Positions 1 through 12,900 of a stretch of 64,000 nucleotides of DNA are shown in pieces. The DNA is from Lycorma delicatula (lineage: Eukaryota; Arthropoda; Insecta; Hemiptera; Fulgoridae). The stretch lies in the NCBI RefSeq assembly GCF_047948215.1, contig NC_134455.1, forward strand, positions 165,522,575-165,586,574, read 5' to 3'. Under the pieces are notes generated by a model that had not been told where the DNA came from, ran no database searches, and saw only the letters and a list, made by a program, of their open reading frames with translations. Each line of letters starts with the position of its first letter. Within the stretch, counting starts at the first letter, position 1. A program made the position numbers and the translations under genes.

Positions 1-679
1 TGAATTTTGTTTAAATTTTAAGCTTTTTTATATACAGGCAGAGATATAAAATGTTGTGGGTTGAAAATCTGTAAAACTACTGAATCAATTTCATTGAAAT
101 TTAGATATGTTGTATAGTGTATATTAAGTTGTGCATGTTAGAAAATTTTATGAAGATTGGTTGAGTTCTTGAGTTATACTCAATTTAAAGTCAAAAAAAT
201 TTGGTAAGGGCAAGTTGGAAGTATGATTGATGCTGCAAGTTGAAATGTTGACATTTCTTTATCTGTAGTATCTATTGTTAGTAATATTTTTATTTATTTA
301 TTTATTATAATGTAGTGTGTTTTTAACTATTTTTTATAGATCAAAAAATAAATGTAAAATTAATTAAAAAATAATTGTAAAATTTTAGACTATAATGAGT
401 TGATAATTTTTCAAAAGGAAACAAAAAAAAAGAAAAATCTGTCTTCTTGCGCAAGAATCTTTTACAATATATATATATTTTTGTTAAATATTTTGCAGTG
501 GACTTGAATTACCATACAGTTCAATAAAATTATTTTTAAGTGCACCATTTACTAATAAAACACAATTATAGCATTATAATTGGTGGCTATATACATTTGA
601 CATTAAGGGAATGATGAATAGAATAAATTAATCTTAAATATTTTTTAAAAAAATTTGTATTAAAAGAGTTAAAACTTAC
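1..679 (-). other. Intron of the MYND gene, partial
   Basis: This stretch lies downstream, on the minus strand, of the donor that closes the MYND exon. It is A+T-rich, with short homopolymer runs and no reading frame that resembles a protein. No acceptor followed by a convincing exon was found before the window edge, so the next exon of the gene is probably outside. Confidence 0.6.
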
Positions 680-861
680 CTCCCAAATACTTCATTTTTT
701 GAAATAATATAAGATTTACAAAGTGGTTTATGAACAGAACTATGTTCCTTCATATGTTGCAATGAGCAGTACTGAACTACACCACAACCAGAGCAATTAA
801 TTTGACCTTTTAGCTTACATAAAACACAGTTACCATTTGTTTCAGAATTCAGCATTTTTAA
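680..861 (-). CDS. First coding exon of a MYND zinc-finger protein
   Basis: The minus strand has an ATG at 855-853, then 58 codons plus two bases, ending at a consensus donor (GGGAG/GTAAGT; last exon base 680). The peptide shows a MYND zinc-finger pattern: CVLCK at residues 10-14, CSGCG at 21-25, QYCSLQHMKEH at 28-38, then HKPLC at 42-46. These supply the C-x2-C, C-x2-C, C-x3-(H/C) and H-x3-C ligands. MYND fingers bind proline-rich peptides and often sit in SET-domain methyltransferases (SMYD, msta) or transcriptional corepressors; the partner domain is outside the window, so the family cannot be fixed. A good acceptor (TTTTATTAG) lies directly upstream, so bases 856-861 may be the 3' end of a 5' UTR exon. 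Only this exon is visible. The start and donor are well supported. Confidence 0.78.
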
Positions 862-1691
862 CTAATAAAAGATAAAATAATTATTATTGTTTGCAGTAAT
901 CATAAATAATTTATATTAAATAATCTTGGGAAGGAACTTATAAAGATAAAAAAATTGTAAATCAGCAGGTTTTCTGGCTACAAAAAATGTATAAATTTTT
1001 ATCATGATCCAGAAAACACTTAACATATTCAAGTTCTAGTAGTTGTATAAGTAATGGTCACCAAATCAATTTCAGAAATATTAGTAAGATCTGCTGGATA
1101 TAGGTATGAACTCATAATTTTATTTTATTTCTATTTTGTGAAGGTATGCCAAACATTCCTAACACCCATCAACAGTTTATACCTCAAATTAACAGTTCCC
1201 AAAGATTATTAACACAAAAACTTAGCTTCTAGACTTTACTATATCCAAAACAGAATCAAGCACACTTTCAAAATATGTAGAAAGCCCAAGATTACTGCTG
1301 AGACATTTATCCATAACACATCTAATTGTTCCACATTACATGTAAAAGCAGCTTTTTCACATGTGTATACATGCCATGGTTTTTTATAAACATAAAATAC
1401 TTCAGCAAACATTTACATTAAAGAACTCAATGAATTCATTTGTGTTATGAATTAATATAAATTAATTACTAAAATTAATGTAACACAATTAATAAATGTT
1501 AATGACTGACTACATATCTACACTTACAATTCAAAATAACATAAAAAATATACCAAGGTATATTTCCAGTCTCTAAAGCCTGGAAATATATTTGCTAACA
1601 TACATCCACCAACAGACATATAAATTACTAAGACTTCAAGAAAACCATGTACTATATTGCTTTTAAAACCATAAATAAAATGGTCAAGATA
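862..1691. other. Upstream flank of the MYND gene, no gene seen
   Basis: A+T-rich sequence upstream of the MYND exon. A 5' UTR intron of that gene probably starts here, because an acceptor sits at 862-863. No untranslated first exon, TATA box or CpG-rich promoter could be singled out. Confidence 0.4.
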
Positions 1692-2630
1692 AGAGGCTTG
1701 GCTGATGATAAATTTTCCACACTAGCATGCTACATGGAGACAAAAGGTACCATCTAGTTGGGCATGGCAGCACAAGATAGCTTAAATCCCCCTCTTCAAA
1801 CCTGCAATAATCCATTGAAATCCATTTACGTCTATTTTCAGTAGCAGTTAAAATGGAGTCGAGTATGGCCAATATGTCAACACAGTTAAAATAGCACACA
1901 GTGCTCGAATTTTTAACAGCAAAAAATGTGAGTCCTATGAATATATTTCATTGTTTAAAAGCTGTTTACGGTAGTGAAACCGTTGATAGGAGTACTGTGA
2001 ATAGGTGGGCATTAAAATTTCACGAATGTGAAGCTGGTAAAGCGATAATTGAGGACACACCTTGCAGCAGATGACCAGTTTCTGTGACTGTTGAGAAACA
2101 TTGAAAGGAGATGGACGATATGCTTCAAAGTAAATGGCGAATTACCAGTAATGCATCACTATTCAGTTAGGCATATCTAAAGAACGGAGTAGGCCATCTT
2201 ATCAAGCAATTAGGTTACCATAAACTCTGTGACGATGGGTACCACCCAAACTGATGGATGACTTTTCGCAAGCTGAAGTTTGCGCTTATTCTGCATACTC
2301 GACAAATTTGGCTCCGTGCGACTTCCACTTATCTCAGAGATAATCTCAAAAAGAGAGATCTCAAAGGTAATCATTGTACCACCAATGAGGTGACAGAAGC
2401 TGTGGCCACTTGGATCCGAGAAAGACTGCCAGAATTTTTCAGTGACGGATTGCAAAAACTTGTCACAAGTTGGGAAAAGTGTATCCGTGTAAACAGAGAT
2501 TATATTGAAAAATAAATACTGCATTTTATAACTAAGATATTGTACTTTTATTCTTTTTCTGTTTCATTCCAATATCTCTTTTCATTCCAATGCTACACAT
2601 ATATTTGCAAAATTTATCAGCCGAGCCTCA
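1692..2630 (+). mobile_element. Internally deleted mariner transposon with TIRs
   Basis: Both ends carry imperfect terminal inverted repeats of about 26 bp: the left starts AGAGGCTTGGCTGATGATAA, and the right end read on the minus strand starts TGAGGCTCGGCTGATAAATT. A TA dinucleotide flanks each side (1690-1691 and 2631-2632), the target duplication expected of Tc1/mariner elements. The element is 939 bp, shorter than the roughly 1.3 kb of a complete mariner, and its transposase lacks most of the catalytic core. It is therefore a dead copy that could only have moved with a transposase supplied from elsewhere. Confidence 0.85.
1852..2515 (+). pseudogene. Mariner transposase relic
   Basis: Reading plus, the first part gives the helix-turn-helix region (KAVYGSETVDRSTVNRWALK near 1957-2016, then a PCSR-x-PVSVT segment), and the last part (2258-2515) gives the transposase C-terminus, with YLRDNLKKRD, EAVATWIRERLPEFFSDG and LVTSWEKCIRV. 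Stops occur after TQLK, after PCSR and again near 2250. The central block with the DD34D catalytic triad is missing between about 2160 and 2260. The order and strand match one degraded mariner open reading frame. No function is expected. Confidence 0.82.
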
Positions 2631-2632
2631 TA

Positions 2633-5416
2633 ATTTGACAAACTTGCTGACAAACTTAAAAAAAAAACTTAATTTGACAAACTTGCTGTTAGTATGAATC
2701 CATACTAACAGAGTAACACAATGATTCAAAAGTGTACAGACTATACTAAACATAAAATGTTATACTACAAGTATAAATTAATGTTTATTACAAATGGTCT
2801 ACCCACTGGAGTAGATCAAATACACATTTACAAATACAAAGAACAAATAAAAATGTATCTGAAAAAGTTATAGTCCAAAGCATGGGCTAAAATAAAAGCA
2901 CACAAAGTGAAACAGGAAATATTTTTTATACAGATAAGTACATAAAGTGATACACATAAAAATGAATTAAATACATCAATTTAATGACCTCATAGTAATA
3001 GGACATTTATACAAAGACCATAACCATAACATGCAAAGTTCACCTGCAGAATGTGACCTGTGTTTCACCAGTGTGGACCATGATCTCAATGCACTTGAAC
3101 ATTATGAAATTTATATACTACTTTAGAAAAAATAAGATTAAACAAATAACAGTTACCAAATATACCATTCAACAACATAAGTATCAGTTTCATAACCACT
3201 TTAAAGCTGGTGCCAGAAACACCATGGACATGTTTAACAACACTGACAAAACAGTTAAAAGTACTTTACTCTGAAAAAATCTTCTAAATATGAAAATATG
3301 TTTTATTTTAAAATAGTTCCATTTTCAATGCCTGTGTAGGATATTGGTTGTTAGGTAGAAAGAACATAAAAGAAGAAATTCAAGATTTAATAGATCTATG
3401 TAAATGTTTCTAACTCTAAATTACATAATAAAATCAGCAAAATGTCATTTAACTTTAAATGATGTTAGTTGCAAGTGTCAGGCTACTGTTTAGTTGAAAG
3501 AATTTTAATGGTTTTAATAATGTTGTAGCTTAGTAAAGATTGCATTCAATTACATGTGTAGAATTACATTTTTCCTCATTTTAGTTTCTAACTAAATTTT
3601 ACTGATAAATAATTACAAATTTATTATTAAAAATAATTAATTAAACTAGAATATATTACAAGCAAAAAAAAAAAACAACTAATAATAAAGAATTTTCATT
3701 TGCAGATATTTGAAAAAACCTTTATGCAGTACTAAGTTTACAAACTCACATACACTCCCTCAAAATCTATCAAAATATTTAGAAAATTAAATATGTAAAT
3801 ATATGAATTCTTATACATGCAAATGTATGCATACAGTGACTAATTAAATTTTCATAACATTATTTGTTATGCATGTCAATATAAAAAAAAACATATTTGT
3901 TTCAAGAATATTGAAGAAAACAGTTTTATTGTAAATTCTAACTACATGATCATTAAACTATTTTATTTAATTCAATCAACCCTTATGTTACCTTAATGAT
4001 TTTCTTTATTCATCTAACTTAAATTTAAGGAGTATAAAATAGTCTGCTGAATTACATCAAGTACAACATTAAGTTTTTATCAGACCAAGTTAGAAAAACA
4101 AAAGATTTCTTGGATGTGTATTATCCAATTTAAGGGCATAAATTCATTCTTGCTGATATTTTTGTAATTACATTTAGATCTCTGAGACATTTAGTAGATT
4201 ATCTAGAAGAAAGTAATTATAAGAAGGAAAATTCAACTCAAGAACAAAAAAAAGTCCTCATATGTCAGTGACAACAGGGAATGTACAGAGTAAGAATACC
4301 CAAAAGTAAGCAAACATAATTAGTTAACAAATATGTAAGATAGAACATTCAATTGTCCACACATGACAAAAGTCAGATAACTACTCACACTAAATATACC
4401 TAAGTATTATTAATTGGTAAAATAAAAAACTTTAGGGTGCAGATAGTATTGTAATCAACTATATTTCACCAGTTAATGTTAATAACCTTAATTTTTCCTT
4501 TGGTTCAAATTTTTGACCAGGGAAAGATTTCAACTTCTTTTTAATTTTGACTTTATAAATCTCTTTATTACGTATCAACAGATTAATTTCTGTAGTAATA
4601 TTAGTTATTTTGTAAATAAAAGTAAAAAATTATTTTTTGGAAACTAGCAACATTTTGCTTCACCGAAGTTCAGTTTTCATTTCATAGTTCAATGAGAAAT
4701 TTATAATCTTTTTTTTTGTAATCAAATTTATTTATTTTTTGTAAAAAAAGGCTAATGTAAAACTGCAACAATTAAGAATATTAATGCCATTAATATTTGA
4801 TATATACATAACTGTTACATACTTACCATATTTACATATAAACTTAGCCAATAAAGTACCTACAATCCATATAAATAAACTACAAAAAAAATATATACGT
4901 GTGTGTGTATTTTAAAAAAACTATTAAATGTATACCCATCAAATAAACTCACATTACAACTTAAGCTTAACTAGCACGTGATATCAGGAAAATATTTTTG
5001 AACACAGATATGCACATAAATTCATGAATCCAATATACTTCACAAAACTGTGAACAGTTAGTGCACTATTTTTGTCCTCACCACTCTCCAAGTGTGATAA
5101 TTATAGAATTATATATATGTTCTAGTTTAAAAAAAAACACTGCCTAACAATTCACACGGCTTATTCAAAGAAAGCAAGAAATGCTAACAACAATTTTTTT
5201 TTATACATTTAACATAATTTCTAAATAATATAAATTAACAAGTTTCATTTTTAATCCATTTCTTTTTATTTCATTATTATCAAAAATGAATTGTTTAATA
5301 CTTAAACTGAAAGTTTAAACAGAACATCATATTAATTTTCTATTTAGATGGAATTATTAAAATAACACTTTCAATATTTTAACTGAAACCTAAATCTAGT
5401 AAACTTTTATTATATA
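2633..5416. other. Intergenic, no gene seen
   Basis: A+T-rich sequence between the mariner copy and the repeat at 5417. Short open frames occur (for example near 3053-3274), but their composition is that of random A+T-rich translation and none resembles a known family. A short GT run at about 4899-4908 is the only simple repeat. Confidence 0.5.
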
Positions 5417-6331
5417 TTAGCATCCCGTCATGGCTTCACCAGCACTACATGGTTACTTCTGTTTCCTGTTGTGGTCAAGGATATTTAGCAGGTGAGGGCT
5501 CACTTCAACCTTGCTTGCCCTTCCTGTCTAGCCAGGGCTAGACAGGAAGGGCAACCTACCTTCTGGACCCCTCTGTGTTCAGAGGGGTGGAGATGCTACC
5601 ATTCACCAGCACTTTGTTTCTCTTCTTTTTTTTTAATTTTATTTCTTTTAGTCAAGTAAACAGAGACAGGTGCAGCCAGTTGCATTGCACATACAGTGAC
5701 AGTGGAATTGGTTGAATCACAGCACTATACACTATCGCACCCCTTAAAAAATCAAAATTCAAAAAACCAAACCGGATTTCATATATTTATCTGAATAAGC
5801 CCAAATCTACTGAATATCTCATTTAGTGTAGTCAGAATGGGGAAAATTTGCAATCATTTTTTCAATTTTTTTTTGTTTTCTTCACTCCTTTCAAGGTTGA
5901 ATTCAAAGGAATCTAAAAATTTATTTTTAGATATGATAATCACAGGCAGATTACACACACTAAAAATAATTTTGATATCTTCATTTGTTACTGGGAAATA
6001 AAAAAAAAAAACGGGTTTAAAAAAAAAAAAAATTATCTGTAACTCCATATTTCAAAAAATCTAGAAACTAGTTTTTAGAAATTCACATGAAGATTACACA
6101 CACCAAAAATCAAATATATATCTTCATTTATTACAGAGACAATAAAAAAATAGTAAATTTCACTGTTACTTCATTTTAATCCTAAACTCGGATTTCAAAA
6201 AATCCTTTTGTAATGTGCACTTACACCATAAGAACATGTATACAAATTTTCATTAATTTATCTCAAGAGTTTTTGTTGGGTATTGATTACAAATCATTCA
6301 CGACATGCTGTTTTATATATATAGATAATAA
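5417..6331. repeat. Probable transposable-element copy with a GC-rich start
   Basis: The segment begins ATTAGCATCCCGTCATGGCT, where base composition changes sharply, and ends near a TATATATATAGATAAT motif. Inside, two stretches repeat imperfectly: GATTACACACACYAAAAAT, followed by ATCTTCATTT and a TACT/TTACAG variant, at about 5950-5990 and 6093-6140. The composition change and internal duplication suggest a dispersed element, probably non-autonomous. Recognition as an insect repeat is from general resemblance, not from a search. Confidence 0.45.
5515..5554. repeat. Perfect GC-rich hairpin, 18-bp arms
   Basis: The left arm TTGCCCTTCCTGTCTAGC (5515-5532) and its exact reverse complement (5537-5554) are separated by the tetranucleotide CAGG. 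A second, shorter inverted repeat, CCCCTCTG / CAGAGGGG, follows at about 5568-5587. These stand out because the surroundings are strongly A+T-rich. Confidence 0.9.
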
Positions 6332-8079
6332 AATAACAAGTAAAATATTAGTGATGAAAGTAACTATTCTTTCATTTTTATCCTGATATAAATTTATTTT
6401 AAAGAAATTTTAAAAAGACCAACATGTAAAATGAAACTGTAATACTCAAATATGTGAAACATTTAATGATTTTAACAGTTTTGTGTTTCAAAAGTGTTCC
6501 AATTTTCCAGATAAAATTATTTGAGAAACAAATTTTTAATTGCTATTTGTACAAATAGCACTTCACAGTTCCTTACATTACGAGAAATAAAAACATGTGC
6601 AGTTAATTACAAAACATGCAATTTAGTTATCAGTTTACTATAAATGGTAATCATAAACACAGTATAACCACAGTTACCTGACGTATTGTGGAAAACTGAT
6701 CTGAAATTTTGGATATTTTCACCTTGAGTAGAAAAAGCAATAGAAGGTTCATGGTTAAGTAAATTTGATTTTAACATAATAAAACAACACGGTTATACAT
6801 TATGTATGCTGGTTATCTTATTTTAAAGTTATCTTGGCTCACAACTTTTAATAGACTACATTTTCTCCTTCATGTAGTAAGTAAAATAAGGCAGGAAACA
6901 TCACAAATAAAGGTACAGGGGCAAACATTTTTGAAAAATATTCATCAAACTTTTAAGATTTACAACTTGTTCAAATTTTAGTAATAAATATCAATTTAGA
7001 TTTAATTAAAAATAGTTAAATTTTTATTCATTTTTAACTTTATATAATGTGAAATCTATTTTTAAAACTGAAAAAAACAGAAAATATCACCTCTTGCATG
7101 TTATTGGAACTAGTGTACTTATAAATACTGGCCACTGTATATTAATAATAAAAATATTGACAATTTACACTTACCTCATTAAGAATTTTTGTATTTATTT
7201 ATAATTTTTAATTCTATTACATCAGTTTTGTATGACTATTTTTCTTTTCCAATTATGCTTATTTATTTTATGATTATGCTTTATTTTACTTGCTTAATAA
7301 ACTTAACACTTTTTTTTTATTTATATTAAAAAATATTTTTTTTACTTACCAAATTGCGTGACTGTAATACTACTGGCCTTTATATTTCTAAATACCACAC
7401 TCAAGAAAAGTATTAAAATTGTTAATTAACTTCTTATCAAAACTAATATTTCTTAAAATACTTTTTTAAAAACTCATTCATTTTCTGAAAATGTATATTA
7501 ACTTTGTAGTTTTATACTTTTGAAAAGTCAACTTTCCTACCACAAAAATAAAATATTCTGATAAATTTGTTTGAAGTTTTCAAATGTCAAATAGTACAAA
7601 GATGATTAACATGAAATACATCTACTATTTTATGCAGATAAAATTAGATGTTAGAATTTTGCAAACTTATATCTCTTAATGACATTAGCAACTAAAAAAA
7701 CGTACATGTTAGTTTGAGGTATTACAGACACTTTTCAAAAAGGTCTATCTATACTCATAACAAATAAATAATGTTAATACAGTAAACCAGGAACTAGCTG
7801 TGTGCAGAGGTAAGACAATGTTTGGCTTCTTTTTAAAAGCATTAATAGTATTTTTAACTTCTATAAAAAAAAATTACTACTTCTGTGCAGTAGTAATTCT
7901 AAAATTACTACGCAGTAGTAGAGTGTGAGAAGTCATCAATCACACAAGTGGCCAGCTTTCTTCTTTTTGAACATTATTCAAAAAGGTCACCACTGTATTT
8001 TTACATGTGAAAAAATTTAATGTTCTTAAATTATCCTCAAATCTTTTTAACTTTTCAAGTTTTACTGATGTGCAGAATA
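6332..8079. other. Intergenic, no gene seen
   Basis: A+T-rich sequence without recognisable coding potential. A short inverted repeat built on AGTAGTAATT / AATTACTAC lies at about 7880-7920. Nothing else stands out. Confidence 0.5.
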
Positions 8080-8900
8080 ACATGTCGGTGTCATAAAAAA
8101 GAATCAAAACAAGGTATGAAAAAATGTAATTTGTAAACTAATTTAAATCTGGCTTCCATTCTCTTTAAAGTAGTTCCCTCATGTATTGATGATTCTATAT
8201 TAATACGATTGATCCTGACATTTCTGTCTAAGCTTAAATATTTTCTGAAAGTTTCTCTTTTCGAACATGTCAATCAACAGCCTGAATCTCTTTAACAGTA
8301 TCATAATCCTGCACCCTTATGCCACAATTTCAGAAACAGAAAGAATTCATGAGGCAAAGTCTGGTAAATAAGAATCTAGCAATGATATTAGCTCCTTGAA
8401 ATGTCTCTTGCATAACCTATGTGCATGAGATTGTTATCTTGATGTAAAAGCCAGTTTTTTATTCATCATAATTATGGCCTTTTGAGATTAATGTTCTCAT
8501 ACAGCAACTCAACATATCAGTGGAAGTATTGATTAATTGTATAACTAGGAGAAAGAGCGTCCCTTAAGCATTACTCCATTTAACTTAAAAGAATAGTTCA
8601 CATCCCTCTGATCAATGGTATTTGAATAATAGATTGAAGGCAATTTCCTTGCATGACTGCTGTTTGATTTCTGAACTGTAGCTGTGATTTGAGTACGATG
8701 AGATGTTCAAATTGTCTGAGTCATATACAAAAAATACTAACTTTTTCAACAACTTCAGTGGTAATTCAACTATCAGCAAGAACTACTTCCAATTTTCTAA
8801 CACTTTCATGAGTCTTGATATTACCATATTCTTCCCAATGTCTTCATGGATCTTTGTAGATTTCCCCTATTTAACATGAAACTTCATATCCTCTCTCTTA
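8080..8900 (-). pseudogene. Degraded mariner transposase
   Basis: Minus-strand translation, with frame changes and stops, gives blocks in mariner order: QYFH-x-YVELLYENINLKRP, then WLLHQDNN (corresponding to the conserved HxDN box of the catalytic domain), then LPHEFFLFLKLW (corresponding to the PCDFFLFPKL box), then the final segment 8273-8091. The order of the catalytic-domain landmarks is what supports the call. No TIRs or TA duplication were located, and the match is weaker than for the copy at 1692-2630. Confidence 0.6.
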
Positions 8901-9514
8901 ATTTCAAATACATTTTGAACGTAAACTTATATTGTCTATAGCTAATGATGTAACATCCATAGCTCAAACATTAGCAGATTTGCACAAAGTTTTGGATCAT
9001 TAAGCCTAACAGTGCTATATAATATTTAAGACTGAGTCTTACAGATAAGTTAGTACAACAAAATTTCTTTTTAATGGACATCCAACTAAAATTTTTTTGT
9101 TACAAAACTTCTTTTGAAGTTCTTAATATTGGTCCTAAAAGTGGACAAAATGTTTATTGTATTTAAAATGAAAATACTCTACAATCATTCATTAAGTCAA
9201 AAATCCATTAGTTGCTTTACGAAAGTGGATGCGTGACTCAATTGAACTACTCAACTAACCTAACTATTTTACTGCCAAAGGTGGTTTCAATAACTTTTAT
9301 TTGGTTGACAAGCAGATAAAGCATTTACTGGGTTGACAATAAAGCTGATTAGAGCAGATTACCTTGCTTTTACCAGCTTATACATCATCTTTTTGGACAC
9401 TATCGCTCCTTAACTATTCACAAACTTTCTCAATTAAAGGGATTAAAACAAACCAGTATCTTGAAACTAGAATAATCATAGGAAAAATTACTTCATTGGG
9501 CACCCATTTTTACT
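8901..9514. other. Intergenic, no gene seen
   Basis: Moderately A+T-rich sequence between the mariner relic and a dispersed repeat. The plus-strand open frame that starts near 9364 runs into the repeat at 9515 and has no resemblance to a known protein. Confidence 0.45.
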
Positions 9515-9970
9515 TTCTTATACGAAGTAAAGTAAGTATTGTGATTGTGAAAAATGTCAGTTTTCAGATTTCAATGGAAATATCCATTTTGACCATCCTT
9601 GAATCCATTTTGACTAATTTCAGTATGACATCTCTATGTATGTATGGATTTCACATAACTCAAAAACAATTAGCCGCACGTAGGATGTTGAGATTTTGGA
9701 TTTAGGACTGTTGTAACATCTAGTTGTGCACCTCCCCTTTTGAATGCAATCGACTGAACTAGAAGTGTTCAAAAAAAGCCCAATAAAAAGATTTTGTACT
9801 TTTAATTGTAGTAATAAGCCCTCACTGAGAGCTTTTCAACGATATATCATAAGTGGTGCTTATTTTCATTGGTTTCAGAGTTACCAAATAAAATTTTAAT
9901 TAATGAAATATCTGGATCTTAGAAGGGGAAGGCACATCAGTTCGAATCAGACTTCATTTCCTTTTTTTTT
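9515..9970 (+). repeat. Dispersed repeat, copy A
   Basis: This block matches 33,270-33,600 in the same orientation. Shared landmarks in order are: CGAAGTAAAG/CAAAGTAAAG, TTTCAAYGGAAATATCYATT, GAATCCATTTTGACTA, AACRATTAGCCG, GTAGGATGTT, TGTTGTAACATCTAGTTGTG with CACCTCC, then RGGGAAGGCACATCA and TCAGACTT. Copy A has about 140 bp (roughly 9748-9890) that copy B lacks. No coding potential was recognised. The origin is probably a non-autonomous mobile element. Confidence 0.8.
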
Positions 9971-12900
9971 TTATATATATTTATATTTAAATATATTTAT
10001 ATTTCAATATATTATTATTATTATTAATATTAATAATAATTAACCTCTGATTGTAAAGGAATTTTTATGATAAATAATAATTCAATAACAGTAAAAAAAA
10101 TTTGAAAAATCGACTATCAGAAGTTATTAATGAAATAACATTTTATGTACTTTTCATTTAATAATAGAACAAATGAATAAAATTGGTAAAGAAATTTTAC
10201 ACATTAAAAAAAAATCCTTAAAGAAGTAACAACATCCTTCTAAGGAGAGGGTTATTTCAAATGCTCCCTACCTTGTAGTGTCAAAAAATGCCCTAATTTT
10301 CATACTTTACATATTAGAATATTAACTTTTAATACTTGAACTCAGCTGGACTGTTTTAACTTCACTTATGTATCAGGGAGTCAGTCAATTTACATAATAT
10401 TTAAAATTTTGTAACGTAACTGTAATGAGATTCATCATTCATGTCTATAATTTACAAACAAAGAAAATTTGTAATATTTTAGTAACCAAATTAATAATCT
10501 AATTTGTTTGAATATTATGTAAAACTGCCCGTTCCAAACACATGTTCATTTATTAACTTTTTATCTTGTGAAATCTTCTCTGTAAGAAGCTATGACTTCC
10601 ACTTTTCATAAAGTACCCAATATTATAAAATATGTTTATATTTTGCTATATTCCTAAATATTACGGCCAATATCCAGTTATAAAACAACAGCAGTCAAAA
10701 ACTGAGTTTTCATCCAGAAAAGTGCTTTTTTTGTTATATTATATACTATATAATTTACAAACAATCTAATTACATATGAATATAACATGAAATATTGCAG
10801 TAGAAAGAGAAGGAAACATAAAAATATTTTACAGAATGAATAGATGAATAAGAATTTTAAATACTTGTACAAATAAGTAAACAGAACAATGCATGTAATA
10901 ATTAGAGAGGTAAGAGTTAAACGAAATAAGTTTCAGGAAGAAGACACATAACATGGCCTAATATACTTATTCAGATACAGTCAATTTTCTTCCAGTAATG
11001 TCATTCGTAATGCTTTTAAAGCCCACTTAACTTTTCTCCTGGCGAGTCATAGTATCCTCTATGTTTGGTCCTTAAATTTTTGCTTCTCAAGTTATTTTGT
11101 TACCCTTTCTTAATTCATTGACTTGAAATGAAGTAACCACCTAACCAGATAAATTGTTTTATGTCTTCCAGAGTTGGAGTAGGATACTCCCCAATTATAG
11201 ATATTCTAATTACAAATTTTTTCTACCAGATCTCTTTTACTCAGCAGCCTCATCAATGTATGCTGCAATTAATTGTATTATTTCCCTTACAAATGTCATG
11301 AGTCAGATATACGTCAGACTATCTTGAAGAATAGAAGGTAAAATTTACTTCAATCAAAACAAAATATTAATACCTAAGAATGAACTGGAATATACTAGTT
11401 TATAAGCATGCTAGGTATAGTTGATCAATTGATGATAAACTGATCTGAGCAGCCACGAATATAAAATTGCACATTCAAGAACAATACACAATTTCTAAAC
11501 AAAACAGAATGCTAGAATAAAATTACACAAACTACTGTTCAATTAAAAATTTAGTGCTACTTTTTAATGGTTTCTTCATATAAGGCAGTGCCAATCCATA
11601 AATGAATTGGGAGAATTCAATTTTGCCAGCATTATATCTCGAGCACAACTAAACCAAAGAGTTCACAAAAAATTAAAGTTAATTAAATAATATTATTTTT
11701 AATTAATATACTGTCTTACAAATGTATAGGAAAAATACTGTGCTGTGTTCTACAACATCATGAGGTCTATCACTACAGTACATGTGGCCCCTACCATACC
11801 ACTGTGTACATAATTTTGGTATTTTGTGCATTTAATGCTAATTAGATGGAAGTTAGTGAATGAAGCAAGCGTTAGGTTAGGTTTTGTTGATATCGTACTA
11901 AGTTCAGTAGATGGAAACAATGTTACCCAACCAAACAACCTAATGCTCACTTCACTCACTAAACTCATCTAATTAAACATTATATATACAATTTGTATAT
12001 AAATGTATAATATTAGTTTACAAATTAAAATAAATTAAGTTTATTTCACAGAGTAGGCGGGACAGTGGTACTTAGACTGCATACTAAAGTAGCACCAAAA
12101 TACTATTTATTTTGAGTATCACAGCTAGACAGCAAAAATACACCGATCAAAATTTATTTCTTCATAAAGCATTAATAACATTGGTTTTGAAATGGTTTAG
12201 AATAAAAGACTAAATATAAACATTTATTACTGTTAAAATATTTATTTCTTCAACATAAAAATTCTTATTCAATTCATACAAATGAAACTTAACTAATGAC
12301 TGTTTTAAAGTATAATTATTGACAAAATATACAGTTAACTAAGTTTATAAAATAGTGACATTTAATTTAGTATGGCATATTTCTTTACCAATACAGTAAA
12401 TAAATGCTTTATAAAATTACAAATTTCTAATTGCTAACCTAGTGTCTTCACTAATAAACTATCAGTTACTACAAACAAAACAAAAACAAAAATACATATA
12501 AAAAAAAAATAAAACTTCAGCAGAATCACAGTTCTTTGTCAGTTAATTTTATTCTTTAATGGAAGACACTAAATTTATATCTATTATCAATAAACATATT
12601 TTGTACAAAAATAAGAACACACTTTAAAGCAACACTTCCATTTCATCTCATAACAGAAATAAACAAGTTTAAAAAATGCCCATTCAATGAAAGGTAAAAT
12701 ATTTTGAACTGCATAACGCTGAAAGGTACAGCAGTACAAAGCAGATAATAATATTAGCTACATCAGATATGTTATTCATATTATCATTTACATCATGATA
12801 TAAAAATAATAATGTAAATAAAAGAATGTAATAACAATGTATTTACTACTTACATTGTTATATAATTAGTTTGAATTTGTTTTAGTTTCAATTAAAGTTG

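Noticed and set aside
1684..2524. Minus-strand open frames of 71 and 104 codons
   Set aside because: They lie opposite the mariner transposase relic and have no similarity of their own.
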